The notes beneath the pieces were generated by a model. The model was not told the DNA's origin and ran no database searches. It was given only the letters and a program-made list of their open reading frames with translations. Below are positions 26,245 to 33,580 of a DNA stretch of 64,000 bases, piece by piece. The stretch lies in the NCBI GenBank assembly GCA_002381185.1, contig DFOA01000020.1, positions 124,001-188,000 of the forward strand, in the 5' to 3' direction. Source of the stretch: Firmicutes bacterium UBA3553. Its GTDB lineage: Bacteria > Bacillota > Clostridia > Tissierellales > Sedimentibacteraceae. Position 1 is the first letter of the stretch, and every line of letters begins with the position of its first letter. The translations under genes and the position numbers were made by a program.

Positions 26245-26808
26245 TCATTTTTCATGATTAAAGTTCATTAATTGTCTATATCTTCTTTCCGAAACTATAT
26301 TGTCGGTATTTATTAATTCTTTAGCTGTTTCCAGCATATTCGGCTGGACATATATATCTATTCCATAAAGATTAGAACCGGTTAATATTTCAGTTGCACC
26401 TATTTCATTTGATTTTTTTAAATATGGTATTTCATATGATTTTAGAATCGAAATAATTATTTCAGCCTCCGTATTTTTCAAATTTGAAACCAACAATACT
26501 TTATCTTTATCATCATCCTTAACATAATATTTGGCATAGAATGGCGTTAAAGCTATTATTACAATAGCCCATATCATGTATGCAATCAAAGAAACATTAA
26601 AAAATCTATAACTAATACGCTTACCGATATTAACAATAATTATAGGTAATATTACAGATAAACTTAAAATTAATCTGGTTGAAAAACGTACATAGTGTTT
26701 AGTATTGCATTTGTCGCAAACCATAGGAGCATAATATCCATTAATCCATATTGATTTCATAATATCCTTATACCTAAATTTATTAGAGCATTCTCTACAC
26801 TCCTGCAT
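26245..26808 (-). CDS. Zinc-ribbon membrane protein with DUF2007 signal-transducing domain
   Basis: The protein has 187 residues. The N-terminus is a CxxC...CxxC zinc ribbon (CRECSNKFRY, CDKCNTKHYV) as in the cxxc_20_cxxc family. Two membrane segments follow at about 45-62 and 72-92. The C-terminal part (VLLVSNLKNTEAEIIISILK, then YGIDIYVQPNMLETAKELI) is a DUF2007-type domain resembling small-ligand or PII-like folds. Function unknown. The stop overlaps the reading frame upstream of the GH18 start, so the two genes are probably co-transcribed. Confidence 0.75.
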   Translation of the reverse strand: MQECRECSNKFRYKDIMKSIWINGYYAPMVCDKCNTKHYVRFSTRLILSLSVILPIIIVNIGKRISYRFFNVSLIAYMIWAIVIIALTPFYAKYYVKDDDKDKVLLVSNLKNTEAEIIISILKSYEIPYLKKSNEIGATEILTGSNLYGIDIYVQPNMLETAKELINTDNIVSERRYRQLMNFNHEK

Positions 26809-26952
26809 CTTTCTATACCTCCCAATATTTCATTTTATTCTCTTATATTGAGCAGCTAATTATAAAGTCATAATCATTATCTCACATTTTCACTATATTT
26901 TCCATATAATGCTGATATTTTATCAGACGATTTATTTGTGAAAATGTTCCAC

Positions 26953-26990
26953 AAAAACTAAATGCCGCATGTTTAATCCATGCGGCATTT
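26953..26990 (-). terminator. Strong rho-independent terminator
   Basis: AAATGCCGCATG (26960-26971) and CATGCGGCATTT (26979-26990) form a 12-bp stem with a 7-base loop, followed on the minus strand by AGTTTTTG. It lies two bases past the stop of the gene at 26993. Confidence 0.93.
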
Positions 26991-26992
26991 AG

Positions 26993-28633
26993 CTATTTTA
27001 CTTCAATTCCCTGGAGGGGATTGTTTTCCAGTATTTGTTCAACTTCCTCATACCCTGTTGGAAATTCAAAATTGTATCGGGCAGGCAGCGCAAACACATA
27101 CTTTGAATTTTCACCTAATTTTTTTGGTGCAACCGGAGCAGCTCCTATGCCAAATTCCTCATTTTCAAGTGCTTTCCATTGCTCTAGGGTAAGTACCATT
27201 ATGGGAATATCCTGTCTTGGATTATCCTTGGTCCACTGTGGGTGTCTGATATAAACTATGGGTCCTGTTATATCCTTATTTTCTTCAGTTAATGATGTTC
27301 CTTTCCAGATGTCATTTTGTATGCTGTAATCCTTCCAGCTTTCAGGCAATGCGAAAGTGAACCCATATTCGTCATTTTTATATACAACAGAATCTTTCTG
27401 TATTTCTTCGTAGTCCCCTATCTCTGCGCCTGTAATCACCCACTTACCATCAATTTTATTAACATTGAGAGTCACGGGCCTTCTGGCAGCAGAGCCTCCT
27501 TCTTTCAGTTCAACACTTGTAACTTCAATTATTGTTCCTTTTACAATATATTCATTTTCATCTGCTTTTTCTGCAGATAAAACATCGATACGTTCCGGCC
27601 ATGGGCTTGAAACTTGCCTTCCAGGAGCATTTGCGGGATCTTTAACCCATTTTTCAATTAATTCGGAAGATACATAGTCTCCGTAATATTCTTTCATTGT
27701 ATCTTTTATTATATCTTCAGGTGCCAGAAGCGAAACCATTTTCAATTGTTCTCCAAAGCCCTGAACAAATTCTACCACTTCATTTTTTTCTGCCTCATCC
27801 GACTGAATATCTCCTGATAAATCCCATTGTATATCTTTAATATCACCTTTATCAAATTTAACCATAACAGTCGGATATGTCAGCACTTGTGTAACAACAC
27901 TTCCTCCTTTAGGAGAATTTAATGTTGCATGTATATATGCTGTTCCCGGAGTAACTTCTGTTATGCTGTCAACTTCCAGGCTGTATCCGCCTGTAGGTCT
28001 TTCGCCTGCTGATACAAGCACATAAATATAATCACCATCAACTAAGGAATACACACCCTTGATCATATGGTTTTTATTATATAAATTCAGCAGCAGTTCA
28101 TTGCCCTTTATTGCCTCTGTGTCTACTATTTCAAATTCAACCGGTCTTTCAACAGCTATAATAGTACCTTCTTCTCTGATAATTACAGCACGGAGAGAAT
28201 TATCCCATTCAACGTCAAATCCTAAAGCTTCAGCTGCAAAACGAAGGGGCACAAATACTTTTTCATTAACTATTTTAGGAGCAATTTCCATATTAACTGT
28301 TTCTTCTTTTAACGAGCCTCCATCATTTTTAATTATTTTTGCACTGTTTTTATCGACAGTCAATTCAATTGTTACATCTTTATAATTAATTTTAATTATT
28401 CCTGATTTTAAATCACTTTCAACCTTTGCACCCAGTTTTTCCATAAACTCATTTAAACTCACCAGTGTGCGGTCATTCTCAATAAATGGTTTTACACTCA
28501 CCTGCACCCATTCATTATTGATTTGTATTTTAATGTTATCATTAACATTCAGATTATCTGAAACAGCAAATACTGTACTTGTAGAAATAATTGTACAGCA
28601 CATACCTATAATAGCTGCCTTTTTAATATTCAT
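26993..28633 (-). CDS. Secreted stalk-domain protein with a PrcB-like domain
   Basis: The protein has 546 residues. A signal peptide (AAIIGMCCTIISTSTVFA) is followed by a copper amine oxidase N1-type stalk domain at about 35-152 (INNEWVQVSVKPFIENDRTL, KVFVPLRFAAEALGFDVEWD). Around 185-275 lies a PrcB-like domain (YVLVSAGERPTGGYSLEVDS), named after an inhibitor-like partner of dentilisin protease in treponemes. From about 290 to 546 two further uncharacterised regions end in a PsbP/DUF-like part (YKNDEYGFTFALPESWKDY). The combination suggests a surface-attached binding protein, not an enzyme. GGGAGG precedes the ATG. A strong terminator follows. Confidence 0.8.
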   Translation of the reverse strand: MNIKKAAIIGMCCTIISTSTVFAVSDNLNVNDNIKIQINNEWVQVSVKPFIENDRTLVSLNEFMEKLGAKVESDLKSGIIKINYKDVTIELTVDKNSAKIIKNDGGSLKEETVNMEIAPKIVNEKVFVPLRFAAEALGFDVEWDNSLRAVIIREEGTIIAVERPVEFEIVDTEAIKGNELLLNLYNKNHMIKGVYSLVDGDYIYVLVSAGERPTGGYSLEVDSITEVTPGTAYIHATLNSPKGGSVVTQVLTYPTVMVKFDKGDIKDIQWDLSGDIQSDEAEKNEVVEFVQGFGEQLKMVSLLAPEDIIKDTMKEYYGDYVSSELIEKWVKDPANAPGRQVSSPWPERIDVLSAEKADENEYIVKGTIIEVTSVELKEGGSAARRPVTLNVNKIDGKWVITGAEIGDYEEIQKDSVVYKNDEYGFTFALPESWKDYSIQNDIWKGTSLTEENKDITGPIVYIRHPQWTKDNPRQDIPIMVLTLEQWKALENEEFGIGAAPVAPKKLGENSKYVFALPARYNFEFPTGYEEVEQILENNPLQGIEVK

Positions 28634-28750
28634 TTTTTCATTACCTCCCGATTTATTATTTGCATTCTTTATATTATTAGACAGATAACATGGCTTTTTT
28701 GTTCCATAATTTTATTAATTTCAAAATATTACCAAGGCTTATCTTAAAAC

Positions 28751-28783
28751 AAAAATACACCCTCAAATTTTTATCTGAGGGTG
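28751..28783 (-). terminator. Rho-independent terminator after peroxiredoxin gene
   Basis: CACCCTCA (28758-28765) and TGAGGGTG (28776-28783) form an 8-bp stem, followed on the minus strand by TATTTTTG. It lies about 40 bases past the stop at 28825. Confidence 0.88.
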
Positions 28784-28824
28784 GAAATAATAAGTCGAAA
28801 ATCTTTTACTGATTATTTTTCTTG

Positions 28825-29553
28825 TTAAATAGCTGCATTATCAGACGTATTACCTTCCGGCGGCACGCTAGGTATTTCAGGCACGGTAGGTGTAAGCTCG
28901 TTGTAATCCTTAAAGCACATATACCATTGAAGGCATTGAATATCCGAACCTTCGTGATTATCTTCTCTTTCAAGAAGTCCTTCATATGTATTCGGAGGCG
29001 GTACAATAACCGGCTGTCCCGGCATCCAGTTTGCAGGAGTCGAAACGGAATATGTATCTGTCGTCTGAAGAGCGATGATTAATCTCAGCAATTCATATAT
29101 GTTTCTCCCGTTTGATGCGGGGTAGGTTAAAATTGATCTTATCCTGCGAGCAGGATCTATTATAAAAACATCTCTTACGCTTTGTTCATATATACTGTCG
29201 GGATTGACCATTCCATACTGACGCGAAATTGTCGCATCTCTGTCAGCAATAAGGGGAAAAGGTATTGTCAATCCGGTAAACTGATAAATATTATGCACCC
29301 ATTCCAAATGAGATGGATTGCTGTCTATGCTTATCCCCAGCAACTGTACGTTTCTTCTTTCAAACTCTGATGCAAGCTGGGTGAATGCTATAAATTCAGA
29401 GGTGCAAACCGGAGTGAAGTCTCCAGGATGTGAGAAAAGCAGCACCCACTTGCCTATATACTGCGATAAAGTTATGGTTCCTCTAGTCGTAATTGCTGTG
29501 AAATCAGGCGCAATTCTTCCAATTGTAAGACATTCACTGTTATTTGATATCAT
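28825..29553 (-). CDS. CotE-like 1-Cys-type (Prx6-class) peroxiredoxin
   Basis: The protein has 242 residues. The peroxidatic Cys is C50 in HPGDFTPVCTSEF, preceded by IGRIAPDFTAIT. The stretch SIDSNPSHLEWVHNI, TPANWMPGQPVIVPPPNTY and the C-terminal CLQWYMCFK closely recall the peroxiredoxin half of the Clostridioides difficile spore-coat protein CotE, as I remember it. Here the protein ends in a short Pro-rich acidic tail (VPEIPSVPPEG) instead of the CotE chitinase half. Peroxiredoxins reduce peroxides; CotE acts at the spore surface. There is no signal peptide. A sigma-K-like promoter lies 33 bases upstream, consistent with mother-cell expression. GGAGG precedes the ATG. Confidence 0.9.
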   Translation of the reverse strand: MISNNSECLTIGRIAPDFTAITTRGTITLSQYIGKWVLLFSHPGDFTPVCTSEFIAFTQLASEFERRNVQLLGISIDSNPSHLEWVHNIYQFTGLTIPFPLIADRDATISRQYGMVNPDSIYEQSVRDVFIIDPARRIRSILTYPASNGRNIYELLRLIIALQTTDTYSVSTPANWMPGQPVIVPPPNTYEGLLEREDNHEGSDIQCLQWYMCFKDYNELTPTVPEIPSVPPEGNTSDNAAI

Positions 29554-29586
29554 ATAAAATCCTCCACAATATTTGTCGTAACATTA

Positions 29587-29613
29587 TATGATATGAACAA
29601 CATATAACCATGT
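29587..29613 (-). promoter_or_regulatory. Sigma-K-like promoter of the peroxiredoxin gene
   Basis: On the minus strand, AC (29613-29612), 16 bases, then CATATCATA (29595-29587) matches the sigma-K pattern AC-N16/17-CATAnnnTA. The -10 end is 33 bases from the ATG at 29553. Sigma-E and sigma-K share the CATA -10 core, so sigma-E is the alternative. Confidence 0.55.
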
Positions 29614-29709
29614 GAAAGTGATAATGATATTTTGGTTTTTTTGTAAGCAGACACACAAACGTAGATTTCTTATCAATTCTTTAGCAAGATAGAAAGGCAT
29701 CCAGAATCA

Positions 29710-29745
29710 AATTGTTAACTCAAATCATTTATTTGGTTGACAATT
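29710..29745 (+). promoter_or_regulatory. BirA operator
   Basis: AATTGTTAAC (29710-29719) and GTTGACAATT (29736-29745) form a 10-bp dyad with one mismatch around a 16-base spacer. This fits the known BirA operator (TTGTTAAC or TTGTAAAC with N14-16 and the mirror half). The right half covers the -35 box of the birA promoter, so bound BirA would block it. Confidence 0.88.
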
Positions 29746-29765
29746 GAATTAAAAAAATATATAAT
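29737..29765 (+). promoter_or_regulatory. Sigma-A promoter of birA-bioY
   Basis: TTGACA (29737-29742) and TATAAT (29760-29765) are both perfect consensus and lie 17 bases apart. The -35 box lies inside the right half of the BirA operator. The birA ATG is 24 bases after the -10. Confidence 0.9.
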
Positions 29766-29788
29766 ATCATAAGAATAGAGGTGGAACC

Positions 29789-30763
29789 ATGTCAGTAAAA
29801 AATGAAGTATTACATATTTTAGAACAATGCAAGGGTAAAAGCATATCAGGCCAGGAGCTTGCAGAAAAGCTTGGTGTTTCAAGAACAGCTGTATGGAAAT
29901 CAATAAAGTCATTAAAAGAAGAAGGCTACTTGATTGACGGAATATCCAACAAAGGCTATTCTTTGTCACTTTCTTCAGATGTTCTGTCACCAGAAGGCAT
30001 AAGACCATTTTTAAAGGATGAATTCAAGGATATTCCCATTACGGTATATAAAACTATCAATTCTACCAACACGGAAGCAAAAATGTCGGCAATGCAAAAT
30101 GCCGGGCATGGTACTGTAATTTTATCAGAAGAACAAACATCCGGCAGAGGCAGAATGGGAAGGAGTTTCTATTCTCCGTCCGAATCAGGGATATATATGA
30201 GCATTATTTTAAAGCCTGATTTAAACATAGCTGATTCTGTATTAATTACAACAGCTGCCGCAGTTGCAGTTTGTATCGCAATAGATAAGTTTACAAATCT
30301 TGAACCTAAAATAAAATGGGTCAATGACATTTACATTAACGATAAAAAGGTGTGCGGCATATTGACTGAAGCAGTTACAGATGTGGAAAGCGGAACCGTC
30401 AACAGCGTAATTGTAGGCATCGGATTAAATGTTAAAGCCGCAATTTTTCCGTCAGAGCTTAAAGAAATTGCAGTTTCCATATTTAATCCTAATGAAGACA
30501 GTTGTATACGAAACCAGCTTGCCGCAGAAATAATTAACAACATATTAGATGTGTGCGGAAGTCTTGAAGACAGAACCTTCTTAGAATTTTATAAGGAAAG
30601 GTCGATGATTATCGGAGAAAAAATAAGGTACTTAAAAAACAATCAGTGGTTTGAGGGCTATGCCGAGGACATTGATAAATTCGGCGGCCTCGTTGTCTTC
30701 CATGATGACGGGCATAAAGAAGTTCTGCACTCAGGTGAAATTTCAGTAAGAAAACAAAATTAA
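29789..30763 (+). CDS. birA: Biotin-protein ligase and biotin repressor BirA
   Basis: The protein has 324 residues. An N-terminal winged HTH (ISGQELAEKLGVSRTAVWKS, residues about 18-38) makes it a group II BirA that is also a repressor. The ligase domain carries SGRGRMGRSFYSP near residue 115 (adenylate loop GRGRMGR) and KIKWVNDIYINDKKVCGILT. It joins biotin to carboxylase carrier proteins and, with biotinyl-AMP bound, represses its own promoter through the operator at 29710-29745. GAGGTGG precedes the ATG. bioY follows 16 bases after the stop. Confidence 0.96.
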   Translation: MSVKNEVLHILEQCKGKSISGQELAEKLGVSRTAVWKSIKSLKEEGYLIDGISNKGYSLSLSSDVLSPEGIRPFLKDEFKDIPITVYKTINSTNTEAKMSAMQNAGHGTVILSEEQTSGRGRMGRSFYSPSESGIYMSIILKPDLNIADSVLITTAAAVAVCIAIDKFTNLEPKIKWVNDIYINDKKVCGILTEAVTDVESGTVNSVIVGIGLNVKAAIFPSELKEIAVSIFNPNEDSCIRNQLAAEIINNILDVCGSLEDRTFLEFYKERSMIIGEKIRYLKNNQWFEGYAEDIDKFGGLVVFHDDGHKEVLHSGEISVRKQN

Positions 30764-30779
30764 AAGGAGGAGAGTATTG

Positions 30780-31358
30780 ATGTATTTATTCTTAAATACA
30801 CCATACATGATTATTATGACAACTACGAAATTATCTACACGTGACATAACTTATATCGGAGTGTTTGCCGCATTGACGGCAATAGGTGCTTTTATCACCA
30901 TACCGGTTGGTCCGGTTCCTATAACACTGCAATCATTCTTCGTCTTATTATCAGGGATTATTTTAGGTTCAAGAAAGGCCATGTTTTCTCAAATAGCATA
31001 TATAATGCTGGGACTGGTCGGTTTGCCTATTTTTTCAGGATTTTCAGGAGGACTTCAGCATATGCTGAAACCAAGCTTCGGTTTTTTAATCGGAGCCGTA
31101 GCAGCAGCATATTATGTCGGGAAAATTACAGAAAAGGAAAATACCTCCAAGAACTTATCACTTGCAGTATTTGCTGGTACAGTTGTACTGTATGCAATCG
31201 GACTTCCGTACATGTACTATATATTAAATATAATGCTGGCAAAAAACCTCAGCATTATGCAAGTCCTCAACATGGGAATGTTAATGTTCATTCCCGGCGA
31301 CACATTAAAAGCAATTATCGCCGTGTTTGTCGGAAAAAAACTTAAAGGTAGATTATAA
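30780..31358 (+). CDS. bioY: Biotin ECF transporter S component BioY
   Basis: The protein has 192 residues from the ATG at 30780 (AAGGAGGAG upstream; a TTG lies just before it). About six membrane segments and the BioY motifs ITYIGVFAALTAIGAFITIP, VPITLQSFFVLLSG and GLVGLPIFSGFSGG are visible. BioY binds biotin in the membrane and works with the shared ECF energising module, which is not in this window. It shares the birA promoter, so biotin import and ligase are co-repressed by BirA. No biotin synthesis genes are nearby, so uptake may be the main source. Confidence 0.95.
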   Translation: MYLFLNTPYMIIMTTTKLSTRDITYIGVFAALTAIGAFITIPVGPVPITLQSFFVLLSGIILGSRKAMFSQIAYIMLGLVGLPIFSGFSGGLQHMLKPSFGFLIGAVAAAYYVGKITEKENTSKNLSLAVFAGTVVLYAIGLPYMYYILNIMLAKNLSIMQVLNMGMLMFIPGDTLKAIIAVFVGKKLKGRL

Positions 31359-31362
31359 AATT

Positions 31363-31401
31363 GGGCAGTAACAATTTTTATTTTAAAACTTGTTACTGCC
31401 C
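31363..31401. terminator. Bidirectional terminator between bioY and amidohydrolase gene
   Basis: GGGCAGTAACAA (31363-31374) and TTGTTACTGCCC (31390-31401) form a perfect 12-bp stem with a 15-base loop. T-rich ends follow on both strands. It separates the convergent bioY and amidohydrolase genes. Confidence 0.9.
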
Positions 31402-31414
31402 TTAGTTTTCCATA

Positions 31415-32710
31415 TTAATAGTTTACCTTACTTCTTCCTTTTCCTCTTTCAAGAATCTTCCTTTGGATTTCTTCCGCCTTTTTTATTATAGGCTGCATAT
31501 CCGCTTTCAATTTGCCGTCAAATTTTAAGAATTCGCCCTGAACCATGGTATATTTAATGTTACTTGAATCTGAGCTGTAGATAAGTGAAGCAAGTGGATC
31601 ATAGACAGGGAAAGTATTAGCAGTATTTAAGTCCCATATAAGCAAATCCGCATCATATCCTTCAGCTATTTTACCTGTATTAAACTTTAAGGCTTTGTGC
31701 CCGTTCATCAGGCTTTTCCAGACTTCTGTTATTTTAAAATCAGTTGCATCGCCTTTTATGAATTTCCCGTTCAATGCAAACAATCTTGCCTGTTCTAAAG
31801 GACTCAAAGTATTTGAGCTTGCTGCTCCATCTGTGCCAAATGAATAATTTAATTTGTCCTTTAACTCATAAATGCTGCCATTGCCCATGCTGAGCTTCAT
31901 ATATGTCTTCGGGCAGAAAGCAAATACTGCATTGTCATTTATATACTTTAAGTCTTCATTTGTTGTCCAAAGACCGTGAGCTATAATTGCATCTATATCA
32001 AATCCTCCGCTTTCATAAAGAACCTGCACAGGAGTCTTCCCTGTAAGTTTAATGCTGTCTTCCACCTGCTCCTTAGTTTCCGAAACATGTATATGTATAC
32101 CTACTTCAAGCTTTTTAGCTAAATCTATTATTTCTTTTAATTTTTCTCCGGGACATGTATATGGAGCATGAGGTCCTAATCTCAAATTTATCCTGGAGTT
32201 TTTTCCTTTATATTTTTCAACAAAGCTTGTGGCACCCTTTAATTGTTGATCATAATCAGCCGCCAAACCAAATATTGTAGGTGCTATGTCTCCTCTTATT
32301 CCTGTATCCTCTACTGCTTTATATACTGATTCCTGGCTGAAATAATGGTCTGCAAATGCGGTAACTCCGTTGTTTATCATTTCCTGGGCTGCAATTACTG
32401 CCCCCCAATAAACATCCTCAGCCTCAAGCTTACTTTCATATGGGAATATTTTTTCATTAAACCAATTATCAATTGAGATATCCTCTGCGATTCCCTTCAT
32501 TATATTCATGGGAGAATGAGTGTGAAGATTTACGAAACCGGAAGTTATGTATAAATCGGAACAGTCAACAGTTTCACAATCTGCTTGTTCTGATCCTTCA
32601 GTAATTTTTTCAATTTTACCGTTAACCACATATATATTCAGATTTTTTTCAAGCTTTCCGTTATTATCAATAACGTTTGCGTTTTTTAACAAGATTTTTG
32701 AACTAATCAT
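31415..32710 (-). CDS. Amidohydrolase, MtaD/SsnA-like deaminase
   Basis: The protein has 431 residues and the complete metal-dependent hydrolase pattern: SGFVNLHTHSPMNIM (HxH), GPHAPYT, the HIHVSETKEQ His, AHGLWTT, and GTDGAASSN with the catalytic Asp, ending in the GYDADLLIWDL hallmark of deaminases. It is closest in look to methylthioadenosine/S-adenosylhomocysteine deaminases and SsnA/guanine-deaminase-like enzymes. It would deaminate a purine nucleoside or related heterocycle; the exact substrate is uncertain. GGAG precedes the ATG at 32710. It stands alone. Confidence 0.88.
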   Translation of the reverse strand: MISSKILLKNANVIDNNGKLEKNLNIYVVNGKIEKITEGSEQADCETVDCSDLYITSGFVNLHTHSPMNIMKGIAEDISIDNWFNEKIFPYESKLEAEDVYWGAVIAAQEMINNGVTAFADHYFSQESVYKAVEDTGIRGDIAPTIFGLAADYDQQLKGATSFVEKYKGKNSRINLRLGPHAPYTCPGEKLKEIIDLAKKLEVGIHIHVSETKEQVEDSIKLTGKTPVQVLYESGGFDIDAIIAHGLWTTNEDLKYINDNAVFAFCPKTYMKLSMGNGSIYELKDKLNYSFGTDGAASSNTLSPLEQARLFALNGKFIKGDATDFKITEVWKSLMNGHKALKFNTGKIAEGYDADLLIWDLNTANTFPVYDPLASLIYSSDSSNIKYTMVQGEFLKFDGKLKADMQPIIKKAEEIQRKILERGKGRSKVNY

Positions 32711-32821
32711 ATAAATACTCCATATATTTTTTTATTATTATACCACATTATTACATTTATTAACTAACAATTTTGATACATTCCCAATTATGAATTTTTA
32801 ACTGGCATAAAAATGAAATAA

Positions 32822-32848
32822 ACAAATTGGTTTTCCGTGCATATAATA
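32822..32848 (+). promoter_or_regulatory. Sigma-K-like promoter of the SpoIID-like/PGBD gene block
   Basis: AC (32822-32823), 16 bases, then CATATAATA (32840-32848). The same AC-N16-CATATAATA arrangement lies in front of the distant Ig-like gene at 49261. The -10 ends 33 bases before the GTG at 32882. A sigma-A reading of TATAAT fails because no -35 lies 17 bases upstream. Confidence 0.6.
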
Positions 32849-32881
32849 AATATTATTTGCAATGTAAATTAAGAGAAAGGT

Positions 32882-33568
32882 GTGAACACTAAATTGCATA
32901 GCAAAAATCTTCCATTTATTCCTGATTCATATTTAATAGACAATACGCTTAAAGGAAACAAACCCTACAGAGCACGAAACGTTCTTTCAAACAACATTTA
33001 TTCTGCATCTGTTATTGCTCAGGAAACTCCACCGGCACAAGCACCCCAGCAAGAAATTCCCGCTGAGCAGCCGCCGTCTCCGGAATCCCCTCCTGAACAG
33101 GAGCTTCCTCTCGGAGATGAACCTGCAGCTCCTGCACCACCGGGAACACTCCCTGAAGAGGAACCAGAAGAAGTTGGATACATATCTGTTGGTGTTTTTA
33201 CCGCGTCAGGTGCATTGCCAGTAGAAGATGCGGTGGTAACAGTCTATATACTTGACGACGAAGGTGACGAAAATGTTATTTCGCATTTGGTCACAGATGC
33301 CAACGGTCAAATTCCAACCATACAACTGCCTGTATATTATGACAGCTATAATCCTCTGGAAAGCTCTAAATACTTCTTTAGCACCTATAATTTAAGGGTG
33401 CAGGCAATTAATTATTATACGGTTAATATACTTGATTTTCGCGTTTTTCCTGATACGACGACAAATTTTACGATAGAAATGATTCCGGTGGCGGCAGGTC
33501 CTACAGGTGCCGGCCCTGACACAACATATGTTGTGCCTCCAAGTCCAATAGATATTTCAAACGAATAA
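32882..33568 (+). CDS. Proline-rich protein with C-terminal Ig-like (carboxypeptidase-regulatory-like) domain
   Basis: The protein has 228 residues and no signal peptide. Residues 45-95 are a Pro/Glu/Gln linker (PPAQAPQQEIPAEQPPSPES). Residues 97-205 form a carboxypeptidase-regulatory-like Ig domain: GYISVGVFTASGALPVEDAV, a central DANGQIPTIQLPV turn, then YNLRVQAINYYTVNI. The same domain makes up most of the genes at 34998 and 49261. The start is uncertain: GTG at 32882 is only one base after AAAGG, and a TTG at 32894 is thirteen bases away. It is the first gene of a five-gene block and follows a sigma-K-like promoter. I infer a structural or targeting role for the SpoIID-like partner encoded next. 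Confidence 0.8.
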   Translation: MNTKLHSKNLPFIPDSYLIDNTLKGNKPYRARNVLSNNIYSASVIAQETPPAQAPQQEIPAEQPPSPESPPEQELPLGDEPAAPAPPGTLPEEEPEEVGYISVGVFTASGALPVEDAVVTVYILDDEGDENVISHLVTDANGQIPTIQLPVYYDSYNPLESSKYFFSTYNLRVQAINYYTVNILDFRVFPDTTTNFTIEMIPVAAGPTGAGPDTTYVVPPSPIDISNE

Positions 33569-33580
33569 GGTGGTGTTATT

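Noticed and set aside
32840..32848. CATATAATA read as a sigma-A -10 (TATAAT)
   Set aside because: No TTGACA-like -35 lies about 17 bases upstream; the sigma-K-type reading with AC at the right distance fits better.
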